Assembly: GCF_008086175.1 (NCBI RefSeq)
Contig: NZ_VSKM01000005.1
Coordinates: 227,937 to 291,936 of the forward strand
Length of the DNA stretch: 64,000 bases
Direction of reading: 5' to 3'
Source: Bizionia saleffrena
Lineage (GTDB): Bacteria > Bacteroidota > Bacteroidia > Flavobacteriales > Flavobacteriaceae
The position numbers and the translations under genes are program-made. Position 1 is the stretch's first letter. The number at the start of each line of letters is the position of its first letter. Shown here piece after piece: positions 16,054 to 26,008 of this stretch. A model generated the notes under the pieces. The model did not search any database, had not been told where the DNA came from, and saw only the letters and a list, made by a program, of their open reading frames with translations.

Positions 16054-16539
16054 ATGTCTAAATTTAAAAAGAAACAAGATGGAGGGTTACCTCCAATTTC
16101 AACAGCATCGTTACCAGATATTGTATTTATGCTTTTGTTTTTCTTTATGGTAGCTACGGTTATTAAAGAAGATAATTTATTGATTGAAAATAAATTACCC
16201 TCAGCCGATCAAGTAGAAAAATTGGATAAAAAGAATCCAGTTAGCTATATTTATATTGGAAAGCCTAGTGCAAACTATATCGATAAATATGGATCTGAAG
16301 CAAGAATTCAGTTAAATGATAAGTATGCAGGGGTAGAGGATATAGCGCCTTTTATAGCTGCTGAGCGTGCCGCATTAAGAGAAGAATTATTACCTAAGTT
16401 AACTATTGCTTTAAAAGTAGATAGAGAAGCTAATATGGGTTTAGTTTCTGATGTTAAGCAAGAATTGCGTAAAGTAAATGCATTAAAAATTAACTATACC
16501 ACTCGTAAGGGTGATGCCGTAGCAAATGCACAAAATTAA
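16054..16539 (+). CDS. exbD: ExbD/TolR family protein, second copy
   Basis: A 161-aa protein with one membrane helix at about 20-40 (LPDIVFMLLFFFMVAT; proton-relay Asp22) and a periplasmic domain. It lacks the CxxC insert of the preceding ExbD. Paired different ExbD genes are common in Bacteroidota TonB energy systems. It is 13 bases after the first exbD, and a strong terminator follows. Confidence 0.9.
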   Translation: MSKFKKKQDGGLPPISTASLPDIVFMLLFFFMVATVIKEDNLLIENKLPSADQVEKLDKKNPVSYIYIGKPSANYIDKYGSEARIQLNDKYAGVEDIAPFIAAERAALREELLPKLTIALKVDREANMGLVSDVKQELRKVNALKINYTTRKGDAVANAQN

Positions 16540-16559
16540 AACAATCTTAATTTTATAGT

Positions 16560-16599
16560 AAAAGGCGTTTTGATGTAATCAAAACGCCTTTTCTTTTTA
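16560..16599 (+). terminator. Intrinsic terminator after exbD operon
   Basis: A 14-bp stem (AAAAGGCGTTTTGA with its complement), a 5-base loop and a T-rich tail. Confidence 0.92.
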
Positions 16600-16601
16600 T
16601 T

Positions 16602-16609
16602 TACTTTTG
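16602..16609 (+). promoter_or_regulatory. Probable -7 promoter element
   Basis: TACTTTTG matches the Bacteroidota -7 consensus TAnnTTTG 14 bases before the ATG of the next gene. No TTG is seen at the usual distance, so the upstream element is weak. Confidence 0.5.
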
Positions 16610-16622
16610 TACTTTTAGGTTT

Positions 16623-17324
16623 ATGAGATATTTTTTCCCCTTAGCGCTATGCCTTCTGTTCGGAATACAAGTGTACGCCCAAGAAGATGTTTTTTTAAGA
16701 GAACAAACCGCGGATTCTTTATATAAGGAAGATCAATTTTATATTGGGGTAACCTATAATCTATTAGGTAAGCAGCCCTCAGGAATCTCTCAGAGTGGCT
16801 TTTCTAGCGGATATCATTTCGGATTTATAAAAGATATCCCAATCAACAAAAGACGCAACAGTGCCATTGGTGTTGGTTTGGGTGTTTCTATTAATTCTTT
16901 TAACCAAAACCTTTTAATTACCGAAACAACAAGAGGTACAATGTTTTCAGTCTTAGATCGCTCAGAAACTAGTTATACTAAGAATAAGTTCTCGAGTTAT
17001 ATGTTAGAACTGCCTTTAGAGTACCGTTGGCGTACATCAACATCCAGAGAGTATAAGTTCTGGCGGGTGTATACCGGAGTGAAATTCGGGTATGTATTTG
17101 CCAATCAAACAAAATTTAAAGGGGAACCCACTAATATATCACTAAATAATAAGGATGTATTCAATGAGTTTCAATACGGATTAACGATGAGCGCCGGTTA
17201 CAATACTTGGAATTTCTATATCTACTACGCTTTAAACCCTATTTTTAATGCTTCAGCAAAACTTAAAGGAGACACTATAGACATGAATGCTATTAAAATT
17301 GGTTTGATCTTTTATATCTTGTAA
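16623..17324 (+). CDS. Outer-membrane beta-barrel protein, PorT-like
   Basis: A 233-aa protein with a signal peptide (LALCLLFGIQVYAQ). The mature part alternates polar and aromatic residues in short strands and ends in the aliphatic-aromatic FYIL expected of an outer-membrane barrel. Size and order of strands resemble PorT-type porin-family proteins. It lies directly after the Exb operon but behind its own promoter. The function is not known. Confidence 0.75.
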   Translation: MRYFFPLALCLLFGIQVYAQEDVFLREQTADSLYKEDQFYIGVTYNLLGKQPSGISQSGFSSGYHFGFIKDIPINKRRNSAIGVGLGVSINSFNQNLLITETTRGTMFSVLDRSETSYTKNKFSSYMLELPLEYRWRTSTSREYKFWRVYTGVKFGYVFANQTKFKGEPTNISLNNKDVFNEFQYGLTMSAGYNTWNFYIYYALNPIFNASAKLKGDTIDMNAIKIGLIFYIL

Positions 17325-17358
17325 TAGATAGGCATCAAATAAACACCAAAAGATAATT

Positions 17359-18156
17359 ATGGAAGCAAAACTTAGTATTTCGGAAGTAGATATTACGGAG
17401 TTAATGGTGGCAAAACGGCTCCTTGAAAACCCAGGTTTAGCGGCAAAAATCACCAATTTTATTGGCTCTCCTATAGAAAAAGGAATAGATAGTCTTCCAA
17501 AAAAGTGGACTGATAAATTAGGCGACATTACCACAAACTCGTTATTGAAGGCTGCCGATGCTGCTATTTTTACTATGAAAAACAAATCGGCAAAAAAGTC
17601 TTCTAATAGAATTCATAAAACAGCTGTTGCCGTAAGTGGTGGTGTAGGTGGTTTTTTCGGATTTGCCGCATTGGCTATTGAGTTGCCAATTTCGACGACT
17701 ATTATGTTACGTTCTATTGCTGATATTTCTAGAGAATACGGGGAATCGGTTAACAGTATCGAAACAAAAATGGCGTGCTTAGAAGTTTTTGCATTAGGAG
17801 GAACTTCTACTTCCGATGATGGTACCGAAACAGGATATTTTACAATTCGGGCATTATTGGGTCAATCGGTATCGGAAACCTCAAAATTTATTTTAGAAAA
17901 AGGAGTGGTTGATGAAGGCGCTCCCTTAATATTGCGTTTAGTAACGAAAGTGGCAGAACGCTTTTCAATACAAATATCAGAGAAAATGGCCGGGCAAGCT
18001 ATTCCGTTTATTGGTGCTGCAGGTGGTGCTATAATTAATACGGTATTTATGGATCATTTTCAAGATATGGCAAAAGGTCATTTTATAGTGAGAAAACAAG
18101 AACGCCTCTACGGCCAAGAGTTAGTTAAAGCGTGTTATAAAAGCATCAAGGTATAA
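17359..18156 (+). CDS. EcsC family protein
   Basis: A 265-aa protein matching the EcsC family along its length: N-terminal amphipathic region, a Gly-rich hydrophobic stretch at about 94-115 (AVSGGVGGFFGFAALAIELP), and a second one near 215-230 (AIPFIGAAGGAIINTVF). The family takes its name from the Bacillus ABC-transporter operon but is biochemically uncharacterised. It is 34 bases after the barrel gene and may share its transcript. Confidence 0.85.
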   Translation: MEAKLSISEVDITELMVAKRLLENPGLAAKITNFIGSPIEKGIDSLPKKWTDKLGDITTNSLLKAADAAIFTMKNKSAKKSSNRIHKTAVAVSGGVGGFFGFAALAIELPISTTIMLRSIADISREYGESVNSIETKMACLEVFALGGTSTSDDGTETGYFTIRALLGQSVSETSKFILEKGVVDEGAPLILRLVTKVAERFSIQISEKMAGQAIPFIGAAGGAIINTVFMDHFQDMAKGHFIVRKQERLYGQELVKACYKSIKV

Positions 18157-18253
18157 TATAATAGACCTCTTTTTTACACAATGCTTTATTGCAGAGACCA
18201 ACTATTAATTTTTTATTAGATTTATACTTTATTAGAAATTTAGTAGTATAATT

Positions 18254-18669
18254 ATGGACCACAGGTATCAAGTAGAAAAAGCAACTTCACATCTTAATTA
18301 TTTTACTATTTTTATAAAGTACAGCGTGCTGTTTATCGTCCTGTTTTTATCTAGTTGGATTGCTATACTTTTATTTATAGTAGCTCGAAGAGCGACACGA
18401 GTAAACACCATTTCAGTATTTCTCTTCGAAAATACCGTCATTTTTTCCGTTTTAATGGCAGGAGGTATAATTACTTGGTTTATTCATCGACTATTAAAAA
18501 ATATAGTAAAGGCGAAGTTTTCGAAATTACCTTTGTCGATTCTACCCAGTGTTTAGTGATTAAAAAAATAAATCTAGCGAATAATAACGAAAAGACTATT
18601 ACCTATCATTATAAAAACATTACTTGTTGGTTTTCTAAAAAACAAGATCCCTTTTGGGTAAACAAATAG
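18254..18669 (+). pseudogene. Two-span membrane protein broken by -1 frameshift
   Basis: The first frame (18254-18556) encodes two membrane spans (about 22-46 and 60-80). After ATTAAAAAAT near 18494-18503 the natural continuation is in the -1 frame, which runs on to 18669 with a soluble beta-rich region (KGEVFEITFVDSTQCLVIKK). Joined, they give one sensible protein of about 138 aa. The junction AAAAAAT is also a textbook slippery heptamer in the correct phase, so programmed frameshifting is possible. Because the next gene is decayed, simple loss of a base is more likely. No family recognised. Confidence 0.6.
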
Positions 18670-18892
18670 TGCTACATATTTACAATAATGGTTCAATAGT
18701 ACACGATATAAATTTAGATCGTACAGCGTGGTGCCGTCACGATAATATCGAACACTTCATAGAGAAAATAGAAACACCTCACAGCATTTTATAGGGACCA
18801 ATGAGTAGTAATTAGACTTATTTACTATTTAAATCGGTTAATTTTATAAAGTATCTATTTAAGGCTTTATACAAAATCGTATTTTAGGGTAA
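18670..18892. other. Gap without recognisable gene
   Basis: No start-to-stop frame with protein-like composition and no strong hairpin seen. It lies between two decayed genes and is probably degraded sequence. Confidence 0.5.
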
Positions 18893-19293
18893 GCACAGTA
18901 TTAAACAGTCATTTTTTTTAATCCTCTTATGCGTAATGGTTTTTGTTTGCAATAATAATGACGAATAGCCGCCTATAGAACCTGCATTAGTTGGAGATAG
19001 GAAATTAATCGAATTTCTAACCGATATGGCTGACGTTTCCATTGTATTTAGCTATAAGATTATTACTTTAATAGCAACGGCAAGTTGTCTCTAAATGGAA
19101 TGGTAGGCGGTATGTCTATAACTACAAACAGTGGTTATACAGTAACATAATCATAGAACTAATCGGTTTTATGTCTTTACTTTGAAAAAAATCTGAGTAT
19201 ACTTGTCCTTTTACGTATACCGAAAATATTTTAAGTCTAGAGTATTTCTGTATTGCGCCGAGGGAAGTTAAGTACCAGAAATATGAACAGTGA
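18893..19293 (+). pseudogene. Decayed lipocalin-like lipoprotein gene
   Basis: Stitched across frames, the sequence reads as a small Bacteroidota lipoprotein: a hydrophobic leader ending in VFVC, then NNNDE, stop, PPIEPALVG, RKLIEFLTD, and later, after a frameshift, ITFNSNGKLSLNGMVGG and SGYTVT. This is the usual layout of lipocalin-like lipoproteins (VGxWKLIEF followed by an ITFxxNG strand). At least three stops or frameshifts interrupt it. It was presumably a small lipid-anchored envelope protein. Confidence 0.6.
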
Positions 19294-19338
19294 TTTTAAA
19301 ACTATTAGCAATTGAGATAAAGGGACTAATTACAATAG

Positions 19339-19770
19339 TTAATGATTACTTCTTCTGCTCATTATGTATTTTAATCCGCCAGAAGCCCACAATGACCAAA
19401 GAATAAGTACCGGCTGAAAAAATAGACGCGTTAGTCGTTTAGCGTCGGTATTTAAACCAAAAGAATCGAAACCGTTAGTGTACTGACTAATATTTCCAGG
19501 AAAAACTAAAACATAAAAGAGGGCTAAAGCAATACCAGTGAACACTTTTATCTTTCCTCCCCAAACCATCAGAGCTCCAAAAATAATTTCTACTACCCCA
19601 GAGGCTAAAACAATAAAATCGACAAACCCTTCTTCGGTAGATAACCATGTTGGCACTTGCGCTTGAAACTCTATGCGTTTAAAGGTGAGATGAGCAATAC
19701 CTGCAAAAAGCATAGCCAAGCCCATTAAAATCCTAAAGGTGTTTTGAGTTTTAGAGGTGTTTACGATCAT
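19339..19770 (-). CDS. DoxX-family membrane protein
   Basis: A 143-aa protein with four hydrophobic spans. The first carries RILMGLAMLFAGIAHLTF and the second region includes FIVLASGVVEIIFGALMV, as in DoxX-type proteins. The family includes quinone-linked oxidoreductase subunits, but most short members are uncharacterised. It ends convergent with the decayed lipoprotein. Confidence 0.8.
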   Translation of the reverse strand: MIVNTSKTQNTFRILMGLAMLFAGIAHLTFKRIEFQAQVPTWLSTEEGFVDFIVLASGVVEIIFGALMVWGGKIKVFTGIALALFYVLVFPGNISQYTNGFDSFGLNTDAKRLTRLFFQPVLILWSLWASGGLKYIMSRRSNH

Positions 19771-19877
19771 TTTATAGCTTTTAAGTTACGTTTATAGTTA
19801 CAGATAATTTTAAGCGAAATAATGTATTAATTGGCATTAAAGGTTTGAAGCGATAGGAAATTGTTTTTATTAAGCAC

Positions 19878-20483
19878 TTAAATCCAGTAATTCATTAGAA
19901 TAATTTGTGGAATAAAGCCAATAAAAAAGCCAAATATTAACTCGGTGGGAGTGTGTGCTTTTAAATGTAAGCGCGAGGTGGCAATGGCTCCAGTAATAAT
20001 AGCCATTAAAGCTAAGGACCCATTTATATTAATACTAAAATGAATGGAGAATGCAATGGCAAACATAAACACACCAGAGATCGCAATCATATGAATACTG
20101 GCTTTAAAATTAGCTAATGCTAGCGCTAAACAAGTTATGGTAGAAATTAAGGTGCCAATAAAAAAGAAATATAATTCTACAATTTGATTAATTGGCAATA
20201 CGCGTTTCAAAATTAAGAGAATTATAACCGCGTTAATTAGTAAAGGTGTTACGCGTTCTTTCGTCGTTTTTAAATAAATCGTTTGTGTTTTTCCTAAAGT
20301 TTTAAGTAAAAAATAGGTAAGAATAGGTAAGAGAATAGTTAATATAAAAAGTGACGTAATTTTTGCACTAATGACGTCAAAGGACAAATATCTTGGTGAT
20401 TTTGAAAAATAGAAAATAACAGCCAATAAGGGCATTATAATTGGGTGAAATACAAAAGAGACGCTTTTAAGAAGGAAATTCAT
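19878..20483 (-). CDS. PAP2-like integral membrane protein
   Basis: A 201-aa protein with about six membrane spans. The C-terminal part (SRLHLKAHTPTELIFGFFIG) recalls the last motif of the PAP2 phosphatase family, and KASIHM earlier may stand for the central motif. The first PAP2 motif is not obvious, so catalytic activity is uncertain. The ATG shares one base with the stop codon of rpoN (TAATG), so it is translationally coupled. Confidence 0.7.
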   Translation of the reverse strand: MNFLLKSVSFVFHPIIMPLLAVIFYFSKSPRYLSFDVISAKITSLFILTILLPILTYFLLKTLGKTQTIYLKTTKERVTPLLINAVIILLILKRVLPINQIVELYFFFIGTLISTITCLALALANFKASIHMIAISGVFMFAIAFSIHFSININGSLALMAIITGAIATSRLHLKAHTPTELIFGFFIGFIPQIILMNYWI

Positions 20484-21940
20484 TATATCTTTTTTCTTAA
20501 ACGTGCTACGGGGATATCTGACTGTTCTCTGTATTTAGCTACGGTACGTCTAGCTATGGGGTACCCCTTTTCCTTTAAGATTTTCGCTAAAGCTTCATCT
20601 GTTAACGGCTTTTTCTTATTTTCCTCATCAATAACCGTTTCTAGAATTGTTTTTATTTCACGGGTAGAAACCTCTTCGCCTTGATCGTTAGTCATCGATT
20701 CAGAGAAAAATTCTTTAATCAATTTGGTGCCATAAGGGGTGTCTACGTATTTACTATTAGCAACGCGAGACACCGTAGAAACGTCCATTTCAATTTCGTC
20801 TGCAATATCTTTTAAAATCATTGGTCTTAATTTGCGCTCATCGCCTGTTAAGAAGAATTCTTTTTGGTAATGCATAATAGCACTCATTGTAACGAATAGC
20901 GTCTGTTGGCGCTGTTTAATAGCTTCTATAAACCATTTTGCGGCGTCGAGCTTTTGTTTAATAAACTGTACGGCATCTTTCTGTGCTTTGGTACGCTCTT
21001 TCGTTTCTTTGTAACCTTTAAGCATATTGTTGTACTCGCGAGAGACATGAAGCTCGGGAGCATTTCTGCCATTTAAAGTCAATTCTAATTCGCTATTTAC
21101 AATTTTTATTGCAAAATCAGGGACAACATGTTGCACAACACGGCTGTTTCCCGCGTAAGAGCCACCAGGTTTAGGGTTTAATCTTTCGATTTCGTGAATA
21201 GCATCTTTTAGCTGAATTTCAGTAATATCGAATTTCTGCATCAGTTTTTGATAATGCTTTTTTGTAAACTGATCGAATGCATTATTTATAATATCTAAAG
21301 CCAGAGCGACATCGGGCTTTTGTTCTTTACGTTCTAATTGAATACTTAAACACTCTTGAAGGTTACGAGCGCCAACCCCTGAAGGATCTAATTGGTGCAC
21401 AATTTTTAAAACGCGGTTTATTTTATCTTCGGTGGTATAGACGTTTTGTGTAAACGCTAAATCGTCCATTATATCACTAAGTTCACGACGGATATAGCCA
21501 CTTTCGTCTACACTTCCGACAAGGAATTCGGCAATTTCACGTTCTTCATCATCCAAACGATACGTGTTTAATTGACTCACTAAATGTTGTCTAAATGATG
21601 TTCCTGAAGCATACGGAATGCTTTTTTCATCTTCATCGGCGCTATAATTATTTACGCTCGTGCGGTAATCTGGTGTTTCGTCGTCACTTAAATAATCATC
21701 AACATTAATATCGTCGGTATTAATTGTTTCAGTATCGTCGTATTCGTCTTGCGAATTATCTAAATCATCGTACTCATTCTCAACCTCTTCTTTACCGCTA
21801 TCTAAAGCAGGGTTTTCTTCTAACTCTTGCTTTAAACGTTGTTCAAAAGCTTGCGTAGGAAGTTGTATCAATTTCATCAATTGAATTTGTTGCGGAGACA
21901 ACTTCTGAGATAATTTAAACTGTAAATATTGTTTAAGCAT
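20483..21940 (-). CDS. rpoN: RNA polymerase sigma-54 factor
   Basis: A 485-aa protein of usual sigma-54 length. The N-terminal activator-interacting region is Gln/Leu-rich (SQKLSPQQIQLMKLIQL). A long acidic stretch at about 50-105 follows. Near the C-terminus lie the helix-turn-helix (MDVSTVSRVANSKYVDTPYG) and the RpoN box ARRTVAKYRE, which bind the -24 element. It directs transcription from -24/-12 promoters with ATP-dependent activators. The downstream PAP2-like gene is coupled to it. Confidence 0.96.
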   Translation of the reverse strand: MLKQYLQFKLSQKLSPQQIQLMKLIQLPTQAFEQRLKQELEENPALDSGKEEVENEYDDLDNSQDEYDDTETINTDDINVDDYLSDDETPDYRTSVNNYSADEDEKSIPYASGTSFRQHLVSQLNTYRLDDEEREIAEFLVGSVDESGYIRRELSDIMDDLAFTQNVYTTEDKINRVLKIVHQLDPSGVGARNLQECLSIQLERKEQKPDVALALDIINNAFDQFTKKHYQKLMQKFDITEIQLKDAIHEIERLNPKPGGSYAGNSRVVQHVVPDFAIKIVNSELELTLNGRNAPELHVSREYNNMLKGYKETKERTKAQKDAVQFIKQKLDAAKWFIEAIKQRQQTLFVTMSAIMHYQKEFFLTGDERKLRPMILKDIADEIEMDVSTVSRVANSKYVDTPYGTKLIKEFFSESMTNDQGEEVSTREIKTILETVIDEENKKKPLTDEALAKILKEKGYPIARRTVAKYREQSDIPVARLRKKI

Positions 21941-21973
21941 ACTATATTTTAGAATATGTACTAAAATAAAAAA

Positions 21974-22006
21974 AACAATCTAGATTTATGAGTTTACTAG
22001 ATTGTT
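21974..22006 (-). terminator. Intrinsic terminator after asnS
   Basis: A 10-bp stem (21974-21983 with 21997-22006) followed on the minus strand by a T-rich run, 30 bases after the asnS stop. Confidence 0.85.
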
Positions 22007-22035
22007 TATTTTTACTATTGTAGGTAAATTTTTAA

Positions 22036-23466
22036 CTAGAACTCTGCATTTTGAGGGGTTCTAGGAAACGGAATGACGTCTTTAATATTACCCATTCCTG
22101 TGGCAAACATTACCAAACGTTCGAAACCTAAACCAAAACCTGAGTGTACGGCTGTTCCATATTTACGCAAGTCTAGGTACCACCAAAGCTCTTCTTCTGG
22201 AATATTTAAGGCTGCCATTTTCTCTTTTAGAACATCTAATCGTTCTTCACGTTGCGATCCTCCAACAATTTCGCCAATGCCAGGGAATAAAATATCCATT
22301 GCTCTTACCGTTTTTCCGTCTTCATTTAAGCGCATATAAAAAGCTTTAATATCGGCAGGATAATCAAATAAAATTACAGGACATTTAAAGTGCTTTTCTA
22401 CAAGGAAACGCTCGTGCTCCGATTGTAAGTCTACTCCCCATTCTTCAATAATATAATTAAATTTCTTTTTCTTATTAGGTTTACTATTTTTTAAGATATC
22501 GATCGCTTCAGTATAACTTACGCGTTTAAAATTATTTTCGGTAACAAATTTTAATTTATCAATAAGGCGCATTTCGCTTCTTTCAGCTTGAGGTTTTGTT
22601 TTTTCTTCATCAAATAAACGCTGATCTAAAAACTCTAAATCCTCACTATTATGCTCTAAAACGTAAGTAATAACTGATTTCATAAAGTCTTCGGCCAAAT
22701 CCATATTACCAGCTAAATCCATAAACGCCACTTCTGGTTCAATCATCCAGAATTCTGCCAAATGGCGAGAAGTATTTGAGTTTTCAGCCCTGAATGTTGG
22801 TCCGAAAGTATAAACTTTTCCTAACGACATAGCATACGTTTCTGCTTCTAATTGCCCAGAAACGGTAAGGTTGGTTTCTTTACCAAAGAAATCTTTACTA
22901 TAATCGACAGAGCCATCGTCTTTTAAGGGTGGATTTTTAGGGTCTAAGGCACTTACTCTAAACATTTCTCCAGCACCTTCAGCATCACTTCCTGTTACAA
23001 TAGGGGTGTGCATATAGTAAAATCCGTTGTCGTTAAAATATTTGTGTACGGCAAACGAAAGGGTAGAACGTAAGCGCATTACAGCACTAAAAGTATTTGT
23101 TCTTGTGCGCAAGTGTGCGTTTTCTCTTAAAAATTCGAAGGAGTGTTTTTTAGGCTGAATAGGGTATTTTTCTGGATCTGAATCTCCTAAAATAACAATT
23201 GAAGTTACAGCAATTTCTACTGTTTGTCCTTGTCCCTGACTTTCTATTAGTTCTCCTTTAATGTGTACGGCGGCTCCGGTGGTAATGCGTTTTAACACAT
23301 CTTCTGGTGTGTTTTCAAAATCGACAACACATTGAATATTATTAAGTGTAGAGCCGTCATTTAAGGCAATAAAACGTTTCGCTCTAAATGTTCTTACCCA
23401 GCCTTTAATTTCAACGTCTTGGGGCGCCGTTTGTTTTAATAATTGTGCAATTGTGTACTGTGTCAT
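22036..23466 (-). CDS. asnS: Asparaginyl-tRNA synthetase
   Basis: A 476-aa class II synthetase. The N-terminal OB fold (about 1-110; VEIKGWVRTFRAKRFIALND) binds the anticodon. The catalytic core has motif 2 in PTFRAENSNTSRHLAEFWMIEPE and motif 3 in GFGLGFERLVMF. The enzyme charges tRNA-Asn. It has a dedicated terminator and lies 58 bases after the MMPL gene, so it may start from its own promoter. Confidence 0.96.
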   Translation of the reverse strand: MTQYTIAQLLKQTAPQDVEIKGWVRTFRAKRFIALNDGSTLNNIQCVVDFENTPEDVLKRITTGAAVHIKGELIESQGQGQTVEIAVTSIVILGDSDPEKYPIQPKKHSFEFLRENAHLRTRTNTFSAVMRLRSTLSFAVHKYFNDNGFYYMHTPIVTGSDAEGAGEMFRVSALDPKNPPLKDDGSVDYSKDFFGKETNLTVSGQLEAETYAMSLGKVYTFGPTFRAENSNTSRHLAEFWMIEPEVAFMDLAGNMDLAEDFMKSVITYVLEHNSEDLEFLDQRLFDEEKTKPQAERSEMRLIDKLKFVTENNFKRVSYTEAIDILKNSKPNKKKKFNYIIEEWGVDLQSEHERFLVEKHFKCPVILFDYPADIKAFYMRLNEDGKTVRAMDILFPGIGEIVGGSQREERLDVLKEKMAALNIPEEELWWYLDLRKYGTAVHSGFGLGFERLVMFATGMGNIKDVIPFPRTPQNAEF

Positions 23467-23524
23467 TTTTTTATAATGTATTTAAATGCAACTATAACTG
23501 TTTTTAGTTTTTATAGTTAAAATC

Positions 23525-25951
23525 TTATTTTTTGTCGTCTGTAGCATCGGTATTAAAATCACCTTCGCTTTCTCCAGGGATAATATTAATAGTGGGCTTT
23601 TTTAAAATTTGTTTGTTCGCAATACTGCGCTCTAAAGATAGTAATAATGAAGGCAACAGAAGTAAATTAGATAGCATAGCGAATAATAAGGTAATCGATA
23701 CTAAAGCGCCTAGCGCTACTGTACCTCCAAAACTGGAGATCATAAATATTGAAAAACCAAAGAATAAAACAATAGACGTATAGAACATGCTGACGCCTGT
23801 TTCTCTTAAAGCACCGTAAACCGATTTTTTAATCTTCCAGTTATTGGCCTGTAATTCTTGTCTATATTTTGCTAAAAAGTGAATAGTATCATCCACCGAT
23901 ATACCAAAAGCAATACTAAATACTAATATTGTGGACGGTTTTATAGGGACACCTAAATAGCCCATTAAACCTGCTGTAACCACCAATGGTAGTAAGTTTG
24001 GGATTAACGATACAATAATCATTCTAAACGAACGAAACATATAGGCCATAAATAACGCAATGAGTAAAATAGCCAGCGATAACGATAAGGCTAAGTTTTT
24101 TACTAAATAGGTCGTTCCTTTTTGGAATACTAAAGCTTTACCAGTTACAATAACGTCATATTTGTCTGCTGGGAATAATTTTTTAATTTTGGCTTCGATA
24201 TCACTTTCAATCTCTTCCATTTTGTCGGTACCAATATCTTTCATAAATGAAGTGATACGCGCATATTGCCCTGTGCTATCAACAAAATCATTTAATATTG
24301 TGGTCTCCCCGGAAGTCGAATTTTTTAGATAAGGCAATATAAAAGCTTCTTCCTGTTTTGTTGGTAATTGGTAGTATTTGGGATTTCCGTTATAAAATGC
24401 CTGCTTAGAATATTTTACAAGACTTACAATTGAAATGGGACGGGACAACTCCGGTGTGTCAATAATTAAATCTTCAAGCGCGTCCATACGTTTAAGAGTC
24501 GACGATTTCATAACGCCTTTTTCACGCTTGGTATTAATCATAATCTCCAAAGGCATAATACCGTTAAACTCCTTTTCGAAAAAACGAATGTCTTTATAGA
24601 ATTCAGTGTTTTTCGGCATGTCTTCAAGAAGGCTTCCCGATATTTTTATTTTATAAATTCCAATAATACACGTAATCACTAAACAGCATACTGTAATGTA
24701 AATGGCAATGCGTTTCTCTTTTACCATACGCTCCGTCCAATCCACAAAACTACCAACCCAGCGTTTATTTAAATGCTCTAAATGGCGCTCTTTAGGATAA
24801 GGTAAAAAGGTGTATATGATGGGAATAATAAGCAAACACAAAATAAAAATAGCAATAATGCTTAAGGAGGCAACGATACCAAATTCTTTAAGTAAAGTGC
24901 TATCTGTAATTATAAAGGTAGCAAAACCTGAAGCTGTGGTAATATTCGTCATCAACGTCGCATTACCCACTTTGGTAATTACACGCTGTAACGATTTTAC
25001 TTTATTACCATGCGATTTTACTTCTTGCTGGTATTTATTAATTAAAAAGATACAGTTAGGGATACCAATAACAATAATTAATGGGGGTATTAAAGCGGTA
25101 AGTACCGTAATTTCGTATTTAAGGAATCCTAAAATTCCGAGAGTCCACATAACACCAATACACACGACAACTAGAGAAATTAACGTGGCTCTAAACGACC
25201 TAAAGAATAAGAAGAAAATTATTGAGGTGACTAATAAAGCGCCTCCAACAAATAAGCCTATTTCATCTACTATATTTTGTGAATTTAGTGTACGGATATA
25301 GGGCATTCCCGAAATCCGTACATCTATATTTGTTTCTTTCTCGAAGACTTTAATACGTTCTATTAGCTTGTCTACAACAAAATCTTTTCGGGCGGGTGTA
25401 TTTACTATATCTTTTTTGAGATAAATAGCGGAACGAATAGTCTTCGTTTCTTTATTGTATAAAAAGTTATCGTAAAACGGGTATTGTGTAAATAATTCAT
25501 ACTGCAACGTGTCGATTTGCGTTTGAGAATGAACAGAATTTTTTATAAACGGTACTAAATTAAATTTCTGGTTTTCGGTATCTTTTACAAGTTTTTGTAA
25601 ATCTTTAATCGATGCAACGGTAATAACTTCATCATCGTTTCTAAAGGTATCCGAAAGAGCGTTCCAAGCATTTAGTTTATCTACCGTAAATAAAGTAGAA
25701 TCTTTAACGCCAAGAACAATAAGGTTGCCCTCTTCTCCAAAAATATTTAAAAACTTGTTATATTCTATATTTACCTCGTGGTCATCTGGCAGTAAATTGG
25801 CCTCGGTATAGGTAAAGCGCATGTGCTTCCATTGTGTACTAAAAAGAATAGTAATTAATACAACGGTAATAAGGATACCAATTTTGTTTCGAAGAATTAA
25901 TCTCGCAACAGTATCCCAAAAGCGTGATGTTTTAAGTTTCGACATAGTCAT
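23525..25951 (-). CDS. MMPL/RND-family exporter
   Basis: An 808-aa protein with two similar halves: a first membrane span near residue 25, a periplasmic loop, then five spans (about 225-390), and the same repeated (about 420, then 630-790). The sterol-sensing/RND signature is seen as GISVDDTIHFLAKYRQEL in the second half. The family exports lipids, hopanoids or hydrophobic compounds using the proton gradient. The start two codons downstream (MSKLK) is equally possible. Confidence 0.88.
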   Translation of the reverse strand: MTMSKLKTSRFWDTVARLILRNKIGILITVVLITILFSTQWKHMRFTYTEANLLPDDHEVNIEYNKFLNIFGEEGNLIVLGVKDSTLFTVDKLNAWNALSDTFRNDDEVITVASIKDLQKLVKDTENQKFNLVPFIKNSVHSQTQIDTLQYELFTQYPFYDNFLYNKETKTIRSAIYLKKDIVNTPARKDFVVDKLIERIKVFEKETNIDVRISGMPYIRTLNSQNIVDEIGLFVGGALLVTSIIFFLFFRSFRATLISLVVVCIGVMWTLGILGFLKYEITVLTALIPPLIIVIGIPNCIFLINKYQQEVKSHGNKVKSLQRVITKVGNATLMTNITTASGFATFIITDSTLLKEFGIVASLSIIAIFILCLLIIPIIYTFLPYPKERHLEHLNKRWVGSFVDWTERMVKEKRIAIYITVCCLVITCIIGIYKIKISGSLLEDMPKNTEFYKDIRFFEKEFNGIMPLEIMINTKREKGVMKSSTLKRMDALEDLIIDTPELSRPISIVSLVKYSKQAFYNGNPKYYQLPTKQEEAFILPYLKNSTSGETTILNDFVDSTGQYARITSFMKDIGTDKMEEIESDIEAKIKKLFPADKYDVIVTGKALVFQKGTTYLVKNLALSLSLAILLIALFMAYMFRSFRMIIVSLIPNLLPLVVTAGLMGYLGVPIKPSTILVFSIAFGISVDDTIHFLAKYRQELQANNWKIKKSVYGALRETGVSMFYTSIVLFFGFSIFMISSFGGTVALGALVSITLLFAMLSNLLLLPSLLLSLERSIANKQILKKPTINIIPGESEGDFNTDATDDKK

Positions 25952-26008
25952 TTAAAAAGAAGCGCAAAGGTATATAAAACCGAGATAATTCATCTATTAA
26001 ATTCAAAA

